The translations under genes were made by a program, and so were the position numbers. From JBFMDN01 sp040753915 (GTDB lineage: Bacteria; Desulfobacterota; Desulfomonilia; Desulfomonilales; Desulfomonilaceae), in the NCBI GenBank assembly GCA_040753915.1, contig JBFMDN010000007.1, positions 62,001-126,000 of the forward strand: a stretch of DNA of 64,000 nucleotides, read 5' to 3'. Positions 53,919-62,149 of this stretch are shown here, piece after piece (positions within the stretch are counted from its first letter, which is position 1; each line of letters opens with the position of its first letter). The notes beneath the pieces were generated by a model. That model saw nothing but the letters and a program-made list of their open reading frames with translations, did not search any database and was not told the origin of the DNA.

Positions 53919-55991
53919 ATGGAAAAGAAGAAGCATATGGTGATCTTCCAACCATCGGCACGGCGTGGCCTCATAGAAGAAGGGACCAACCTCATAGATG
54001 CCTCTCGCCAGCTTGGTGTGGATATCGAAGCCCTGTGCGGAGAGAAAAAGAAATGCGGAAAATGCAAGGTCAGAATCGAACAGGGCTTCTTTGAGAAGTT
54101 CGGTATCACCTCGAGCAAGAACCACGCTTCTGAGTGGCAGGAAGAAGAAGACAAGTTCTTCAACCCCGAGCAAAAAGAGGCTGGTTTCCGCCTTGCGTGC
54201 GTGGCCAAAGTGGAAGGTGACCTCCTCGTCTTTGTTCCTGAAGAAGCCCGAGCAGGCAAACAGATCGTCAGCAAGGCTGCCAGAGATATCCATATCGATT
54301 GGAACCCCGCTGTAAAACTGTACTATGTGCAGGTGGTTCCGCCCTCATTTGAGGACCCGCTCGGAGACTTCGAACGGATCTGTGCAGAGCTCGAGCGCAA
54401 TTACGGTCTCAGAGACCTCAACATCGACTGGTATGCCCTGAGAAAACTTCCTCGACGCCAGAGAGAGGGAAACTGGAAAATTACAGTTGCAGTCTGGATG
54501 GACAAGGAAATAATCCGAGTAATGCCCGGCGAGGTAAAAGATCTCTACGGAATGGCCATTGACGTGGGAACGACGACCGTTGCGGCGTATCTCTGCAACT
54601 TGCGAACCATGGAGGTTATCAACACGGTTTCCATGATGAACCCGCAGTGCAAGTACGGCGAGGACGTCATGGCTCGAATCACCTACCACATGATGCATCC
54701 AGGCGGCCTGGAGACGATGAGCAGGGATATTCTCGACGGCCTGAACAATCTGGTGCAGCAGGCTTGCGAGGCTACCCATCCCCCGAAGAAAAAGAAGGTG
54801 GAGGAAGCAGAACCAGAAGCAGAAAAAGGAGTTGAGGTCTTCGGAGACGAGGCCGAGGAAGTTGAGGAAAAGAAGTACCTGTGCCTGTCGCCAAACGATC
54901 TTGTTGACATGACTCTCGTGGGCAACACGGCCATGCATCACATCCTGCTCCAGCTCGACCCCGAGTTTGTGGGGCTTGCACCGTTCCCCCCCGTCATTCA
55001 CCGAGGCCTAGACATTCGGGCTCGCGACCTAGGTATAAGGATCAACGACTCGGCCTACGTGCATGTTCTCCCGAATGAAGCAGGTTTCGTTGGTGCAGAC
55101 AATGTGGGTGTGTTGATCGCAGAGGAGCCGTACAAGCACGATGAGATTCAGCTCATAATCGATATCGGGACTAACGGTGAGCTGGTACTGGGCAACAATA
55201 AGAAGATGATTTCGTGCTCCTGTGCGACCGGTCCTGCTCTGGAAGGGGCGCAGTTGAGCTTCGGGATGCGTGCTGCTCCGGGAGCCATTGAGCGTATTGT
55301 CATAGATCCCGAAACACACGAGGTTGACTACAAGGTCATAGGCAGAGACGCGTGGCTCAAGTACTCGAAGCCTGAGGAGATGAAGACCAAGGGCATATGC
55401 GGCTCCGGCATCCTCGACGTGCTGGCCGAGCTCTATCGCTCCGGAGTTATAGGGAAGAGCGGGCGATTTAGCAAGAACCAGAAGTCGAATCGGTACCGAA
55501 TTAACCCTGACACCAAGCAACCTGAATTTGTCATCGCATGGGCTAACGAAACCTCGATCAACAAAGATGTGGTCATAAGCCAAAAGGATATACGCCAGAT
55601 TCAGTTGGGCAAAGGAGCCCTCTATACTGGATGCAAGCTGATGATGCGGCGTATGGGATTGGAAAAGGTAGACGTAATCAAGATCGCTGGCGCTTTTGGA
55701 ACTCATGTTGACAAGACCAAAGCACTCATTATGGGACTTTTCCCGGATTGCGACCTGGAGAATGTTTACGCCGTCGGAAACGCAGCCGGGGATGGTGCTC
55801 GTGCAGCACTCTTGAACCGTGAGAAGAGGGCTGAAGCAAACTGGGTATCTCGCAATGTGGAGTACATCGAGCTCACAGTGGAAGAAGACTTCCAGCAGCA
55901 GTTCATGGAATCCATGCAGATACCTCACATGAAGGACCAATTCCCGCACTTGGAAGGAATTGTGCCGCCGGAGATTCTGCATCAGAAATGA
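53919..55991 (+). CDS. RACo-type ATP-dependent corrinoid reactivating protein
   Basis: 690 residues. The N-terminal [2Fe-2S] domain has C40, C46, C49 and C94 (CGEKKKCGKC, then LACVAK). A middle domain and a C-terminal ASKHA-type ATPase domain follow (GMAIDVGTTTVAAYL, IDIGTNGELVL, CSCATGPALEGAQLS, GICGSGILDVL, IAGAFGTHVD). It restores Co(I) in oxidised corrinoid proteins. An unusual highly charged insert of about 35 residues (around 287-320, rich in K and E) interrupts the ASKHA region. A ribosome binding site is seen (GAAAGGTG). Confidence 0.92.
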   Translation: MEKKKHMVIFQPSARRGLIEEGTNLIDASRQLGVDIEALCGEKKKCGKCKVRIEQGFFEKFGITSSKNHASEWQEEEDKFFNPEQKEAGFRLACVAKVEGDLLVFVPEEARAGKQIVSKAARDIHIDWNPAVKLYYVQVVPPSFEDPLGDFERICAELERNYGLRDLNIDWYALRKLPRRQREGNWKITVAVWMDKEIIRVMPGEVKDLYGMAIDVGTTTVAAYLCNLRTMEVINTVSMMNPQCKYGEDVMARITYHMMHPGGLETMSRDILDGLNNLVQQACEATHPPKKKKVEEAEPEAEKGVEVFGDEAEEVEEKKYLCLSPNDLVDMTLVGNTAMHHILLQLDPEFVGLAPFPPVIHRGLDIRARDLGIRINDSAYVHVLPNEAGFVGADNVGVLIAEEPYKHDEIQLIIDIGTNGELVLGNNKKMISCSCATGPALEGAQLSFGMRAAPGAIERIVIDPETHEVDYKVIGRDAWLKYSKPEEMKTKGICGSGILDVLAELYRSGVIGKSGRFSKNQKSNRYRINPDTKQPEFVIAWANETSINKDVVISQKDIRQIQLGKGALYTGCKLMMRRMGLEKVDVIKIAGAFGTHVDKTKALIMGLFPDCDLENVYAVGNAAGDGARAALLNREKRAEANWVSRNVEYIELTVEEDFQQQFMESMQIPHMKDQFPHLEGIVPPEILHQK

Positions 55992-56265
55992 TGCGGTCAA
56001 CAAAAGGCGCTGCACTGCTGTGCGCTAAAGAACGCAGAAGTCAACTCGCGGCGCCGCAACTTGAAAGTCGCGGCGCCGAAGACCGCCAGAAAGGAGGTGG
56101 GCTTGAATTCCGCCGCCTTGACCTCACGTGATAATGAGCTATACTTGTTGCGCGCCCAGAAAGAAGTTCGGTGTAGGCGACCGTGAGACCGGGTGACTCG
56201 CTTGCCGGGTATTCCTCTCAAAGAGGCGTTGTCTGCAACGAAACAAGAACGATCCCTCGGAGGGT

Positions 56266-56604
56266 ATGTTGACACGATTGAAAGTGAGCGCAGGTGCCTG
56301 CGGATTTCAAACAATTGTCAAAGCGGAGAAGGACGGCAAATACTGCGTGAGAATCGTATTGACCTCAGATTGCGAGTCCGTGGAGGAGCTCAGCGTTGTG
56401 TTGGAAAGGAACGGCACGTTTCAGTTGAAAGAGATTATGGCGAAAGGCGATGAAAAGAACCCGATCTTTCGAGCATCGTCTGACGTCCTGCCACATTCAG
56501 CGTGCCCAGTCCGAATAGCAATAATCAAGGCCGCTGAGGTGGAGCTGGGTTTGGCTGTTCCACGGCCTGTGTGCATGGAGTTTGAGTCTGAGTCCGAAAC
56601 GTGA
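56266..56604 (+). CDS. Small cysteine-containing protein of the methyltransferase island
   Basis: About 112 residues with five cysteines (SAGACGF, KYCVRI, TSDCES, HSACPV and PVCMEF). No named family recalled with certainty, though short proteins with a G-A-C-G-F start are familiar beside corrinoid activators. GGAGGG at 56259-56264 is only one base from ATG 56266, so a downstream TTG (56269 or 56278) may be the true start. Cysteine spacing suggests metal or cluster binding. Function unknown. Confidence 0.6.
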   Translation: MLTRLKVSAGACGFQTIVKAEKDGKYCVRIVLTSDCESVEELSVVLERNGTFQLKEIMAKGDEKNPIFRASSDVLPHSACPVRIAIIKAAEVELGLAVPRPVCMEFESESET

Positions 56605-56755
56605 GCTGATCTCGCCGAATGACGAATGGTCAATGGGGATAACCGGGCCGAAGTGTTGCGGTGGAAGAGCCGTAGTCTCGGCATACGTGTTAAGCCGCCA
56701 AGCTTGATGGCCGCAGACCGCATCGCGAGCAAGGCCGTGGACGGGAGCACCAGAG

Positions 56756-57418
56756 ATGGCAGTAGAGTTGGTTGACAGGGAAGCGCAGGTACCGCTCAGA
56801 AAAAAGCAACCCGTTCGTCTCAAGAGCGGGTGCCAAGCACAAGTTGGTCACCCGACTACCAGAATAACCCCCGATGTTCTTGAACAGATAAGACAGTTGG
56901 CGGAGGAACTGGGCTTTCAAGAGATTCATGCTCTGAAGGCCTCAGAAATCGTCATTGCCAGATGGGTAGGGTTGAAATGTCAATATGGGTGCGCAAACTA
57001 CGGTACCAACTGGTGTTGTCCGCCAGCGGCCCCGAATTCGGAGACGGTGCGTGAGCTCCTTTCCGAATATGAGATTGCCCTATTGTTGGTACGCCGACAC
57101 AAGAATGAGCAGTTCTATCGAAATTCAACAGAGAAACGTCGTTTCCAGATCAAACAGTGGAAATCCACGGTGGCATTGGAACGAAAGCTCTTCCTGATGG
57201 GATATTATAAGGCATTCGGTCTACCCGCGGAGACGTGCGCGTTGTGTAAGAAGTGCTCATATCCGGGAAGATGCAAGTTTCCTAACGAAAAACGGCCCGC
57301 GATGGAAGCCTGCTCCATCGACGTATTCCAAACCATCAAGCGGTTAGGCAAGTCCTTTGAGCTGGCAACCAACGTGAAGGACACGTATAACTCCTACTCC
57401 CTTATATTGCTCGCGTGA
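56756..57418 (+). CDS. DUF2284-type predicted metal-binding protein
   Basis: 220 residues with the cysteine pattern of DUF2284: CQYGCANYGTNWCCPP around residue 78, then CALCKKCSYPGRCKFP and EACSID near residue 160. Such proteins are recurrent next to corrinoid methyltransferase and activase genes and probably carry an iron-sulfur cluster, but no reaction is known. Start is ATG 56756, and an alternative start slightly downstream is possible. Confidence 0.82.
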   Translation: MAVELVDREAQVPLRKKQPVRLKSGCQAQVGHPTTRITPDVLEQIRQLAEELGFQEIHALKASEIVIARWVGLKCQYGCANYGTNWCCPPAAPNSETVRELLSEYEIALLLVRRHKNEQFYRNSTEKRRFQIKQWKSTVALERKLFLMGYYKAFGLPAETCALCKKCSYPGRCKFPNEKRPAMEACSIDVFQTIKRLGKSFELATNVKDTYNSYSLILLA

Positions 57419-57817
57419 GCAACCACGATCATTGGAGTCGATTCCCATGTCACCTGGGCATGCGCTGCCGGACCACAGTAGAAGGGGCGTCTCGCCCATT
57501 TATTCCTAACGAATGACAGGGGTGATGCCTCCCGCTCCGGCGACATACACATCATCGTAGGCAACTATGGTGAAGCGCATTGAGAACAGATCGTAACTTG
57601 ATTCGCAAACCGAGTGATTGACTGCAGCGTGAACGCAACGGCCGCGCTCCACTATCATGTTGGCCATAAGCCAGGACCTCCACAGGCACCGATGGGAAGT
57701 CCCGACCTCTATTATGACGACGTGTCGACCGAAGGCTCATTGGCTTTCAACTGGAATGAACGACACGCATGTTCAATGCGTGGCAGTATACCATAATCAC
57801 TGACAACCGTATTTCGC
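57419..57817. other. Intergenic, no firm gene
   Basis: No gene on the forward strand. On the reverse strand a 50-codon frame (57658-57506) ends in a protein-like stretch (FTIVAYDDVYVAGAGGITP) but has no ribosome binding site. It may be a gene remnant. Confidence 0.35.
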
Positions 57818-57847
57818 TTGACTCAGTTAGGTATTCTTCTTTATAGT
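57818..57847 (+). promoter_or_regulatory. Promoter ahead of the second cobalamin riboswitch
   Basis: TTGACT at 57818-57823, an 18-base spacer and TATAGT at 57842-57847. Transcription would start a few bases ahead of the riboswitch. Confidence 0.6.
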
Positions 57848-57851
57848 TCTT

Positions 57852-58000
57852 ACTAAAGTCTGGGCGCTAACGGAACACGGTGAGAGTCCGTGGCGGTCCC
57901 GCCGCTGTAACCGGTGACGAAACCTGAAGAGCCACTGTTCGGCACAAGCCGAGCGGGAAGGGCAGGTGGAGGACGACCCGGGAGCCAGAAGACGGGCGTT
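57852..58000 (+). ncRNA. Cobalamin riboswitch, controlling the dehydrogenase and TrpD-like genes
   Basis: Consensus elements in order: AACACGGTGAGAGTCCGTGG, CGGTCCCGCCGCTGTAACC, GAGCCACTG, GCGGGAAGGGC and the B12-box region GGGAGCCAGAAGACGGGC near 57979-57997. It is followed 30 bases later by an intrinsic terminator, so cobamide excess should switch off the two downstream genes. Confidence 0.93.
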
Positions 58001-58028
58001 CAGATATGGGTAAGCTCATGGTAACCGC

Positions 58029-58060
58029 AAACCCTGCTGCTTTCTAGTGGCAGGGTTTTT
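58029..58060 (+). terminator. Riboswitch attenuator terminator
   Basis: ACCCTGC (58031-58037) pairs with GCAGGGT (58050-58056), with flanking A and T runs extending the stem and five T at the end. Confidence 0.85.
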
Positions 58061-58081
58061 GTATTCAAGGGGAGAAGGTTG

Positions 58082-59074
58082 ATGAGATCGCTCAAGCTCG
58101 TGGCTCCAAGAACGCTGGTCATTGACGAGCATTACCACACCGATGCCGAGCCAGGACAAGAAAAGGTTTCGGTCGTGTACTGCAGTCTCTGCCGGACGGA
58201 TGCCAAGATGTGGGCGCAGGGTCACCGAGATCTCAGGCTACCCAGGGTGCTTGGACACGAGATTTTTGGGGTGACTCAATCAGGATGCCGCGTATTGGTG
58301 TGGCCTGGAGAAGCCTGCGGCTCGTGCGTGTCGTGCCGCGAAGGTCAGGAAAACCTCTGTTCGGAAATGAAAATCCTCGGATTCAATAAGGATGGGGGGC
58401 TTGCCCAGGAGGTCAGCGTGGCGCAATCCGCATTGATCCACGTACCGGATGGGCTGCCGGGACGCATCGCATGCTTGGCCGAACCGACAGCCTGTTGCCT
58501 CAATGCCCTTGCACAGACCGATCTCCAAGAGAGCGAACGTCTTCTCATCTTTGGGGCCGGTCCGGTAGGCCTTCTTCTAGGCCTTGCGGCCAGAGCAAAA
58601 GGGGCTTCAGTATTCATGGTCGAAAAGGATCCGGAGACGCTTCGTCGCAGCGAAGAGCTCCGTCAGCGGCTGAGAATTGATGCCCACACCACGATAATCG
58701 GTACTGATTTTGATGTGTGCATCAATGCCACTTCTGCACATGACACGTTTCCCCAGGGGCTTGACAGCTTGAGGAGCGGGGGACGCTTCTGCCTGTTCAG
58801 CGGTCTTACCGGCAACGGCGCCTTGCCATTACGGGACCTGAACGAAATACACTACCGTCAGCTCCACGTGTCCGGAGCATATGGATGTACCCGCAAGCAG
58901 ATGTCCGAAGCAGTTGAAGTCTTGCACGAATACAGTCAAGAAGCTGAGCTCCTCTTGGAGGCAGAGATAGGTCTGGAAGACGTGGAAACATGGCTCGGAA
59001 GAATCGCTCGAGGGGGAGTGTTTAAAGTGCTTGTGGACTTGACTCGTCCAGTGGGGGCACCCAAAGCTTGTTAA
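58082..59074 (+). CDS. Zinc-type medium-chain dehydrogenase under riboswitch control
   Basis: 330-residue MDR-family protein. The catalytic-zinc region is visible (VVYCSLCRTDAK, LGHEIFG), as is the structural-zinc lobe with four cysteines (CGSCVSCREGQENLC) and the Rossmann motif IFGAGPVGLLLGLAA. It should be an NAD(P)-dependent dehydrogenase of an alcohol or polyol, with substrate unknown. GGGGAGAAGG precedes ATG 58082. It is directly downstream of a cobalamin riboswitch attenuator and 59 bases ahead of a TrpD-like gene, so its role is probably cobamide-related or bypasses a cobamide-dependent step. Confidence 0.82.
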   Translation: MRSLKLVAPRTLVIDEHYHTDAEPGQEKVSVVYCSLCRTDAKMWAQGHRDLRLPRVLGHEIFGVTQSGCRVLVWPGEACGSCVSCREGQENLCSEMKILGFNKDGGLAQEVSVAQSALIHVPDGLPGRIACLAEPTACCLNALAQTDLQESERLLIFGAGPVGLLLGLAARAKGASVFMVEKDPETLRRSEELRQRLRIDAHTTIIGTDFDVCINATSAHDTFPQGLDSLRSGGRFCLFSGLTGNGALPLRDLNEIHYRQLHVSGAYGCTRKQMSEAVEVLHEYSQEAELLLEAEIGLEDVETWLGRIARGGVFKVLVDLTRPVGAPKAC

Positions 59075-59133
59075 GGCGTTGTGGCCTTTTACATAGATCC
59101 TCACCGGAATGAAAAATCAAGGAGGAGAAGTTC

Positions 59134-60195
59134 ATGGCAACAGAAATGCAGTTGCGAGAATTCGGCCGCGTAATTGTTTCCGTAGCCTCGGGAAAGCTCC
59201 TGACTCGAGAGCAGGCCTGTGAGGCGTATCGTCAAGTAATTCTCAACGAGCAACCGGAGCTGCAACAGGGAGCGTTTCTTATGGCTCACATTGCGCGAGG
59301 ACCGACAATTGAGGAGTTATCCGGGGCCTGGGATGCGTTAACCAGATATGACACCGCCAGAATCAGGACAAAGAGATCGGGGCCCATCTGCGACATAGTG
59401 GGGACTGGGTCGGACCAACTCAAAACCGTCAATGTATCCACTCCCGCGACGTTCATTGCTGCCGCTTGTGGTCTGCCGGTTGCAAAGAAAGGGGCAAGGC
59501 TCGTCACCGGTGTCGCGGGCGCGTCGGACATCATGGAAATTCTTGGCATAGACTTAAATGCTCCTCTCGAGAAGGCTGAAGAAAGCCTTGACACGCATGG
59601 GATCTGTTATCTGCCGGGCGAAGCCTTCCTCCGATCTGGATGGGCCCGTCTCATCCGTTCTATGCGGTTCACATCGGCGTTTAACATAATAGGACCCCTG
59701 ACTCAACCGTGCGAGCAAACGAGCTCGATCGTGATAGGAGCCTATTCGCCCCATGTGTGCGACCAGCTTATCGCAGTGCTCAAGGAAATAGGTATGCCTG
59801 CCGCTGTGTCTCCTTACGGTATGGCTGAAGGAATGGATCCCTCCACGGGAATGGACGAGTTCTCACCTGCAGGGCCCACTCGAGTCACTGAGCTCCGAAA
59901 TGGCAAAATCGAGACCTATGAGGTTTCACCCTCTGATTTTGGAGTCAAGAAGTGTGACTTTTCTGCTGTAGCGACCCGCAAGACAGCAGAGTCTAATGCC
60001 AAAACCATTGTCGATGTGCTGTCAGGGCAGTACGATACACCTGTAGCTGATTTCTTCTGCATGAATGCTGCCCCTGCGCTTTATATCTCCGGGTACGCCT
60101 CGAGTTACTCCAAGGGGACGGACATGGCCAGAGAAGCACTGGCCTCAGGGAAAGCACTCGAGAAGCTCGAACAGCTCAGACAGATTCAGGGTTAG
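59134..60195 (+). CDS. Divergent TrpD-family phosphoribosyltransferase
   Basis: 353 residues with the TrpD/nucleoside phosphorylase class II fold. The PRPP loop is altered (DIVGTGSDQLKTVNVST in place of GTGGD...NIST). The segment that in anthranilate phosphoribosyltransferase reads K-H-G-N-R is K-K-G-A-R here, followed by LVTGVAGASDIMEILGI. No other trp gene is near. Cobalamin riboswitch control and the CobT-like chemistry (base + phosphoribosyl) suggest it acts on a cobamide lower-ligand base or related aromatic, which is inference. GGAGGAG precedes ATG 59134. Confidence 0.78.
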   Translation: MATEMQLREFGRVIVSVASGKLLTREQACEAYRQVILNEQPELQQGAFLMAHIARGPTIEELSGAWDALTRYDTARIRTKRSGPICDIVGTGSDQLKTVNVSTPATFIAAACGLPVAKKGARLVTGVAGASDIMEILGIDLNAPLEKAEESLDTHGICYLPGEAFLRSGWARLIRSMRFTSAFNIIGPLTQPCEQTSSIVIGAYSPHVCDQLIAVLKEIGMPAAVSPYGMAEGMDPSTGMDEFSPAGPTRVTELRNGKIETYEVSPSDFGVKKCDFSAVATRKTAESNAKTIVDVLSGQYDTPVADFFCMNAAPALYISGYASSYSKGTDMAREALASGKALEKLEQLRQIQG

Positions 60196-60214
60196 ACCGG
60201 GTGCAGGAGCTCGA

Positions 60215-60290
60215 GGGGGATTTCGCAGCCGGGACGTGTCCCCCAACGGGTGATTTCGCAGCCGGAACGAGCCGCCAAGAGGGTGATTTA
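60215..60290. repeat. Tandem repeat, 33-bp period
   Basis: Units start at 60215, 60248 and 60281. The first two share GATTTCGCAGCCGG and the third is truncated after GGGTGATTTA. Non-coding and just downstream of the TrpD-like gene. Confidence 0.7.
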
Positions 60291-60358
60291 GTAGCGCCGG
60301 CATCTTGCCGGTGATTCCTGAACCTTGCAAAGATACCGGCGAGACGCCGGTGCTACGG
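60291..60358. repeat. Paired extragenic palindromes (GTAGCGCCGGCATC type)
   Basis: GTAGCGCCGGCATCTTGCCG at 60291 and its inverted, diverged counterpart ending at 60358 (ACCGGCGAGACGCCGGTGCT) form a head-to-head pair. The unit matches the one at 26788. Confidence 0.7.
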
Positions 60359-60516
60359 GAAACGGCTTATTCTGATATTGATTCTCGGTTGAGTCTCTCG
60401 GCATCTTCGTGGGGCTCCAATCTCGAAGCACCCCACCGCACTCTGCCACACCAGGATTTCTTGCAACCACCTTTAGCCACCCCGGTATCTTCTCGCGACC
60501 GGTATAATGTGCGGCC

Positions 60517-60981
60517 TCACTCTTCCGCACCATGTTGAAGCAAAGTATCAGTAAGCTCCGCATTCTTCATCCTGGCAGCCATGGTCAATGCCCTTTCGCC
60601 GCTATTGTTCTCGGCGTTCACGTCCGCGCCCAGATTCAGGAGCAATTTCACCGGCTCAATATGGCCTTCCACGGTGGCACCCATAAGAGCTGTCCAGCCA
60701 TCCTTGTCGGCCAAGTTCACATTAGCCCCGTTCTGCACCAGAAATTTCATGGCCTCCACGTTCCCGCGCACCGCTGCCTCCATCAAGGCCGTGGTCTCGT
60801 ATTTTCCCTTCCTGGCATTGATGTCTGCCCCCTCGCTGAGGACGCGCTTCATCTCCTCCAGGTCGTTGCCGACCGCGGCCATTCTCAACCTCTCGTCCTT
60901 GTCCCTGGCCTTTGCGATTTTGTTGGCAAGGGCTATTGCCCCGCGGATGCCGGTTTGATAGATTTTCGGATCGTCGTCCAT
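60517..60981 (-). CDS. Ankyrin repeat protein
   Basis: 154 residues. Three or more ankyrin repeats are clear (TTALMEAAVRGNVEAMKFLV, GWTALMGATVEGHIEPVKLL, GERALTMAARMKNAELTDTL). No signal peptide or enzyme domain, so it is a cytoplasmic interaction module whose partner cannot be predicted. GGAGG precedes the ATG. It is convergent with the TrpD-like gene and is followed by no clear terminator. Confidence 0.85.
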   Translation of the reverse strand: MDDDPKIYQTGIRGAIALANKIAKARDKDERLRMAAVGNDLEEMKRVLSEGADINARKGKYETTALMEAAVRGNVEAMKFLVQNGANVNLADKDGWTALMGATVEGHIEPVKLLLNLGADVNAENNSGERALTMAARMKNAELTDTLLQHGAEE

Positions 60982-61023
60982 TACTTTACCTCCAGGCCTC
61001 CATAAGGAAACGTCTCCTTTCGT

Positions 61024-61833
61024 TCACTGGTGCAACTGCTCCTGCAGCCATGCAGCCGTCTCGACAATAGACGGTCCTTCCTGAATGAGATTCCGTCCAC
61101 GTTCCACAGTGGACTCCACTATTCTTAGACTTAGCGACTTGTCCCAGCCGCGTTCTTCCACAAGTCGTCGAGGGTCAACCGGATAGACCTCCTCAGAAAA
61201 CAAAAGAAATATGTCTGGCCTAGCGGCCACAACTTCCTCGAAGTCCGGTACGAGGTATCCTGCACGCTTATGTGCAAAAATGCTTTCGCCCCCCGCAAGG
61301 GAAACGAGATCATCGATATAGGTGAAACCACCGATCGACCGCATATGTCGTGCAAACCAGAGCTCAGTGTAGACCCGCGGTCGATTGCGAGGACTTCGCT
61401 CTCGAATAACACGTGCCTGCTCTTCCATGCGGCGAGAAAGTTCTCGACCCGCCTGGACCTCGTTCACCAACGCTCCCAGAATAACATTATTTTCAAGAAT
61501 TCCATAGAAGCTGTTCGGCAGAGACAATGCGTATACCGGCAGCTCACGCTTGGCAAGCTCCAATCCCAGCTTCCTTTGGACTCCTGTCGTGACGACAACG
61601 AGATCCGGGTTCAGTTCCGCGAAGACCTGCTTGTCAATTTTCAGATAATCCCCTGCGACCGGTTTGTTCAAATCCGGGACGTAGCGGTCACAGTAGCAGG
61701 ACACCCCAACCACTCTGTCTCCCAGTCCCATAGCGTAGAGTGCTTCTGTCGCTGCCGCGACCAGACATATGACACGTTCCGGCCTTAACGGCACCTCGAT
61801 GTGGTAGTCGAGAGCCTCACAAAATACTTTCAT
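61024..61833 (-). CDS. BtuF-like substrate-binding protein without signal peptide
   Basis: 269 residues with the periplasmic binding protein type III (BtuF/FhuD) pattern: PERVICLVAAATEALYAMGL, DLVVVTTGV, GALVNEVQAGRELS, YTELWFA, SIGGFTYIDDLVSLAGG and FEEVVAARPDIFLL. Usual homologues are exported to bind vitamin B12 or chelates, but this one starts MKVFCEALDYHIEVP, with neither signal peptide nor lipoprotein box, and no permease or ATPase gene is beside it. AAGGAAGG precedes the ATG. It could be a cytoplasmic corrinoid-binding protein. Confidence 0.75.
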   Translation of the reverse strand: MKVFCEALDYHIEVPLRPERVICLVAAATEALYAMGLGDRVVGVSCYCDRYVPDLNKPVAGDYLKIDKQVFAELNPDLVVVTTGVQRKLGLELAKRELPVYALSLPNSFYGILENNVILGALVNEVQAGRELSRRMEEQARVIRERSPRNRPRVYTELWFARHMRSIGGFTYIDDLVSLAGGESIFAHKRAGYLVPDFEEVVAARPDIFLLFSEEVYPVDPRRLVEERGWDKSLSLRIVESTVERGRNLIQEGPSIVETAAWLQEQLHQ

Positions 61834-62149
61834 CGCGGAGACCTTCCTTTCTGTGGAGCACTTGGTGAATCAGAACTGACCGTAAGGGGGCGATGTCGAA
61901 TTCGCAATGCTCGTGGTGAAGTTGCCACACTTGTCCGCTCTCTCGTTTCTTGACCTCTATTTGCCTCTGCATCCAGGTAAAAAAGCACGAGAGACCTAAC
62001 CAAATATTTTTAAATATGTACCCTTGGAGCCAGTCAGTCAATGCCGGGCGCGAAATGGACGGCCGTCTGCAACCAATTGCTTTCGCAGTAGGTTTCAGCT
62101 ATAGTCGCGCGGATTGAAGAAAGCTCGAGGCCCAAATGGGGGTGGAACC
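61834..62149. other. Divergent intergenic region
   Basis: No firm gene. It contains an AT-rich palindromic stretch (ATATTTTTAAATAT, about 62002-62015) and very short frames (an 8-, a 30- and a 20-codon one) ahead of the radical SAM gene. None is a convincing precursor peptide. Confidence 0.4.

Noticed and set aside
57506..57658. 50-codon reverse-strand frame ending FTIVAYDDVYVAGAGGITP
   Set aside because: The ending looks protein-like, but no ribosome binding site or upstream continuation was found. At most a gene remnant.
59134..60195. Calling the TrpD-family gene trpD
   Set aside because: Divergent loop motifs, riboswitch control and absence of trp neighbours make anthranilate an unlikely substrate.
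61904..62116. Very short forward frames as possible RiPP precursor peptides ahead of the radical SAM gene
   Set aside because: Frames of 8, 30 and 20 codons lack convincing ribosome binding sites, and none has a leader/core pattern. The precursor is more likely downstream of the window.
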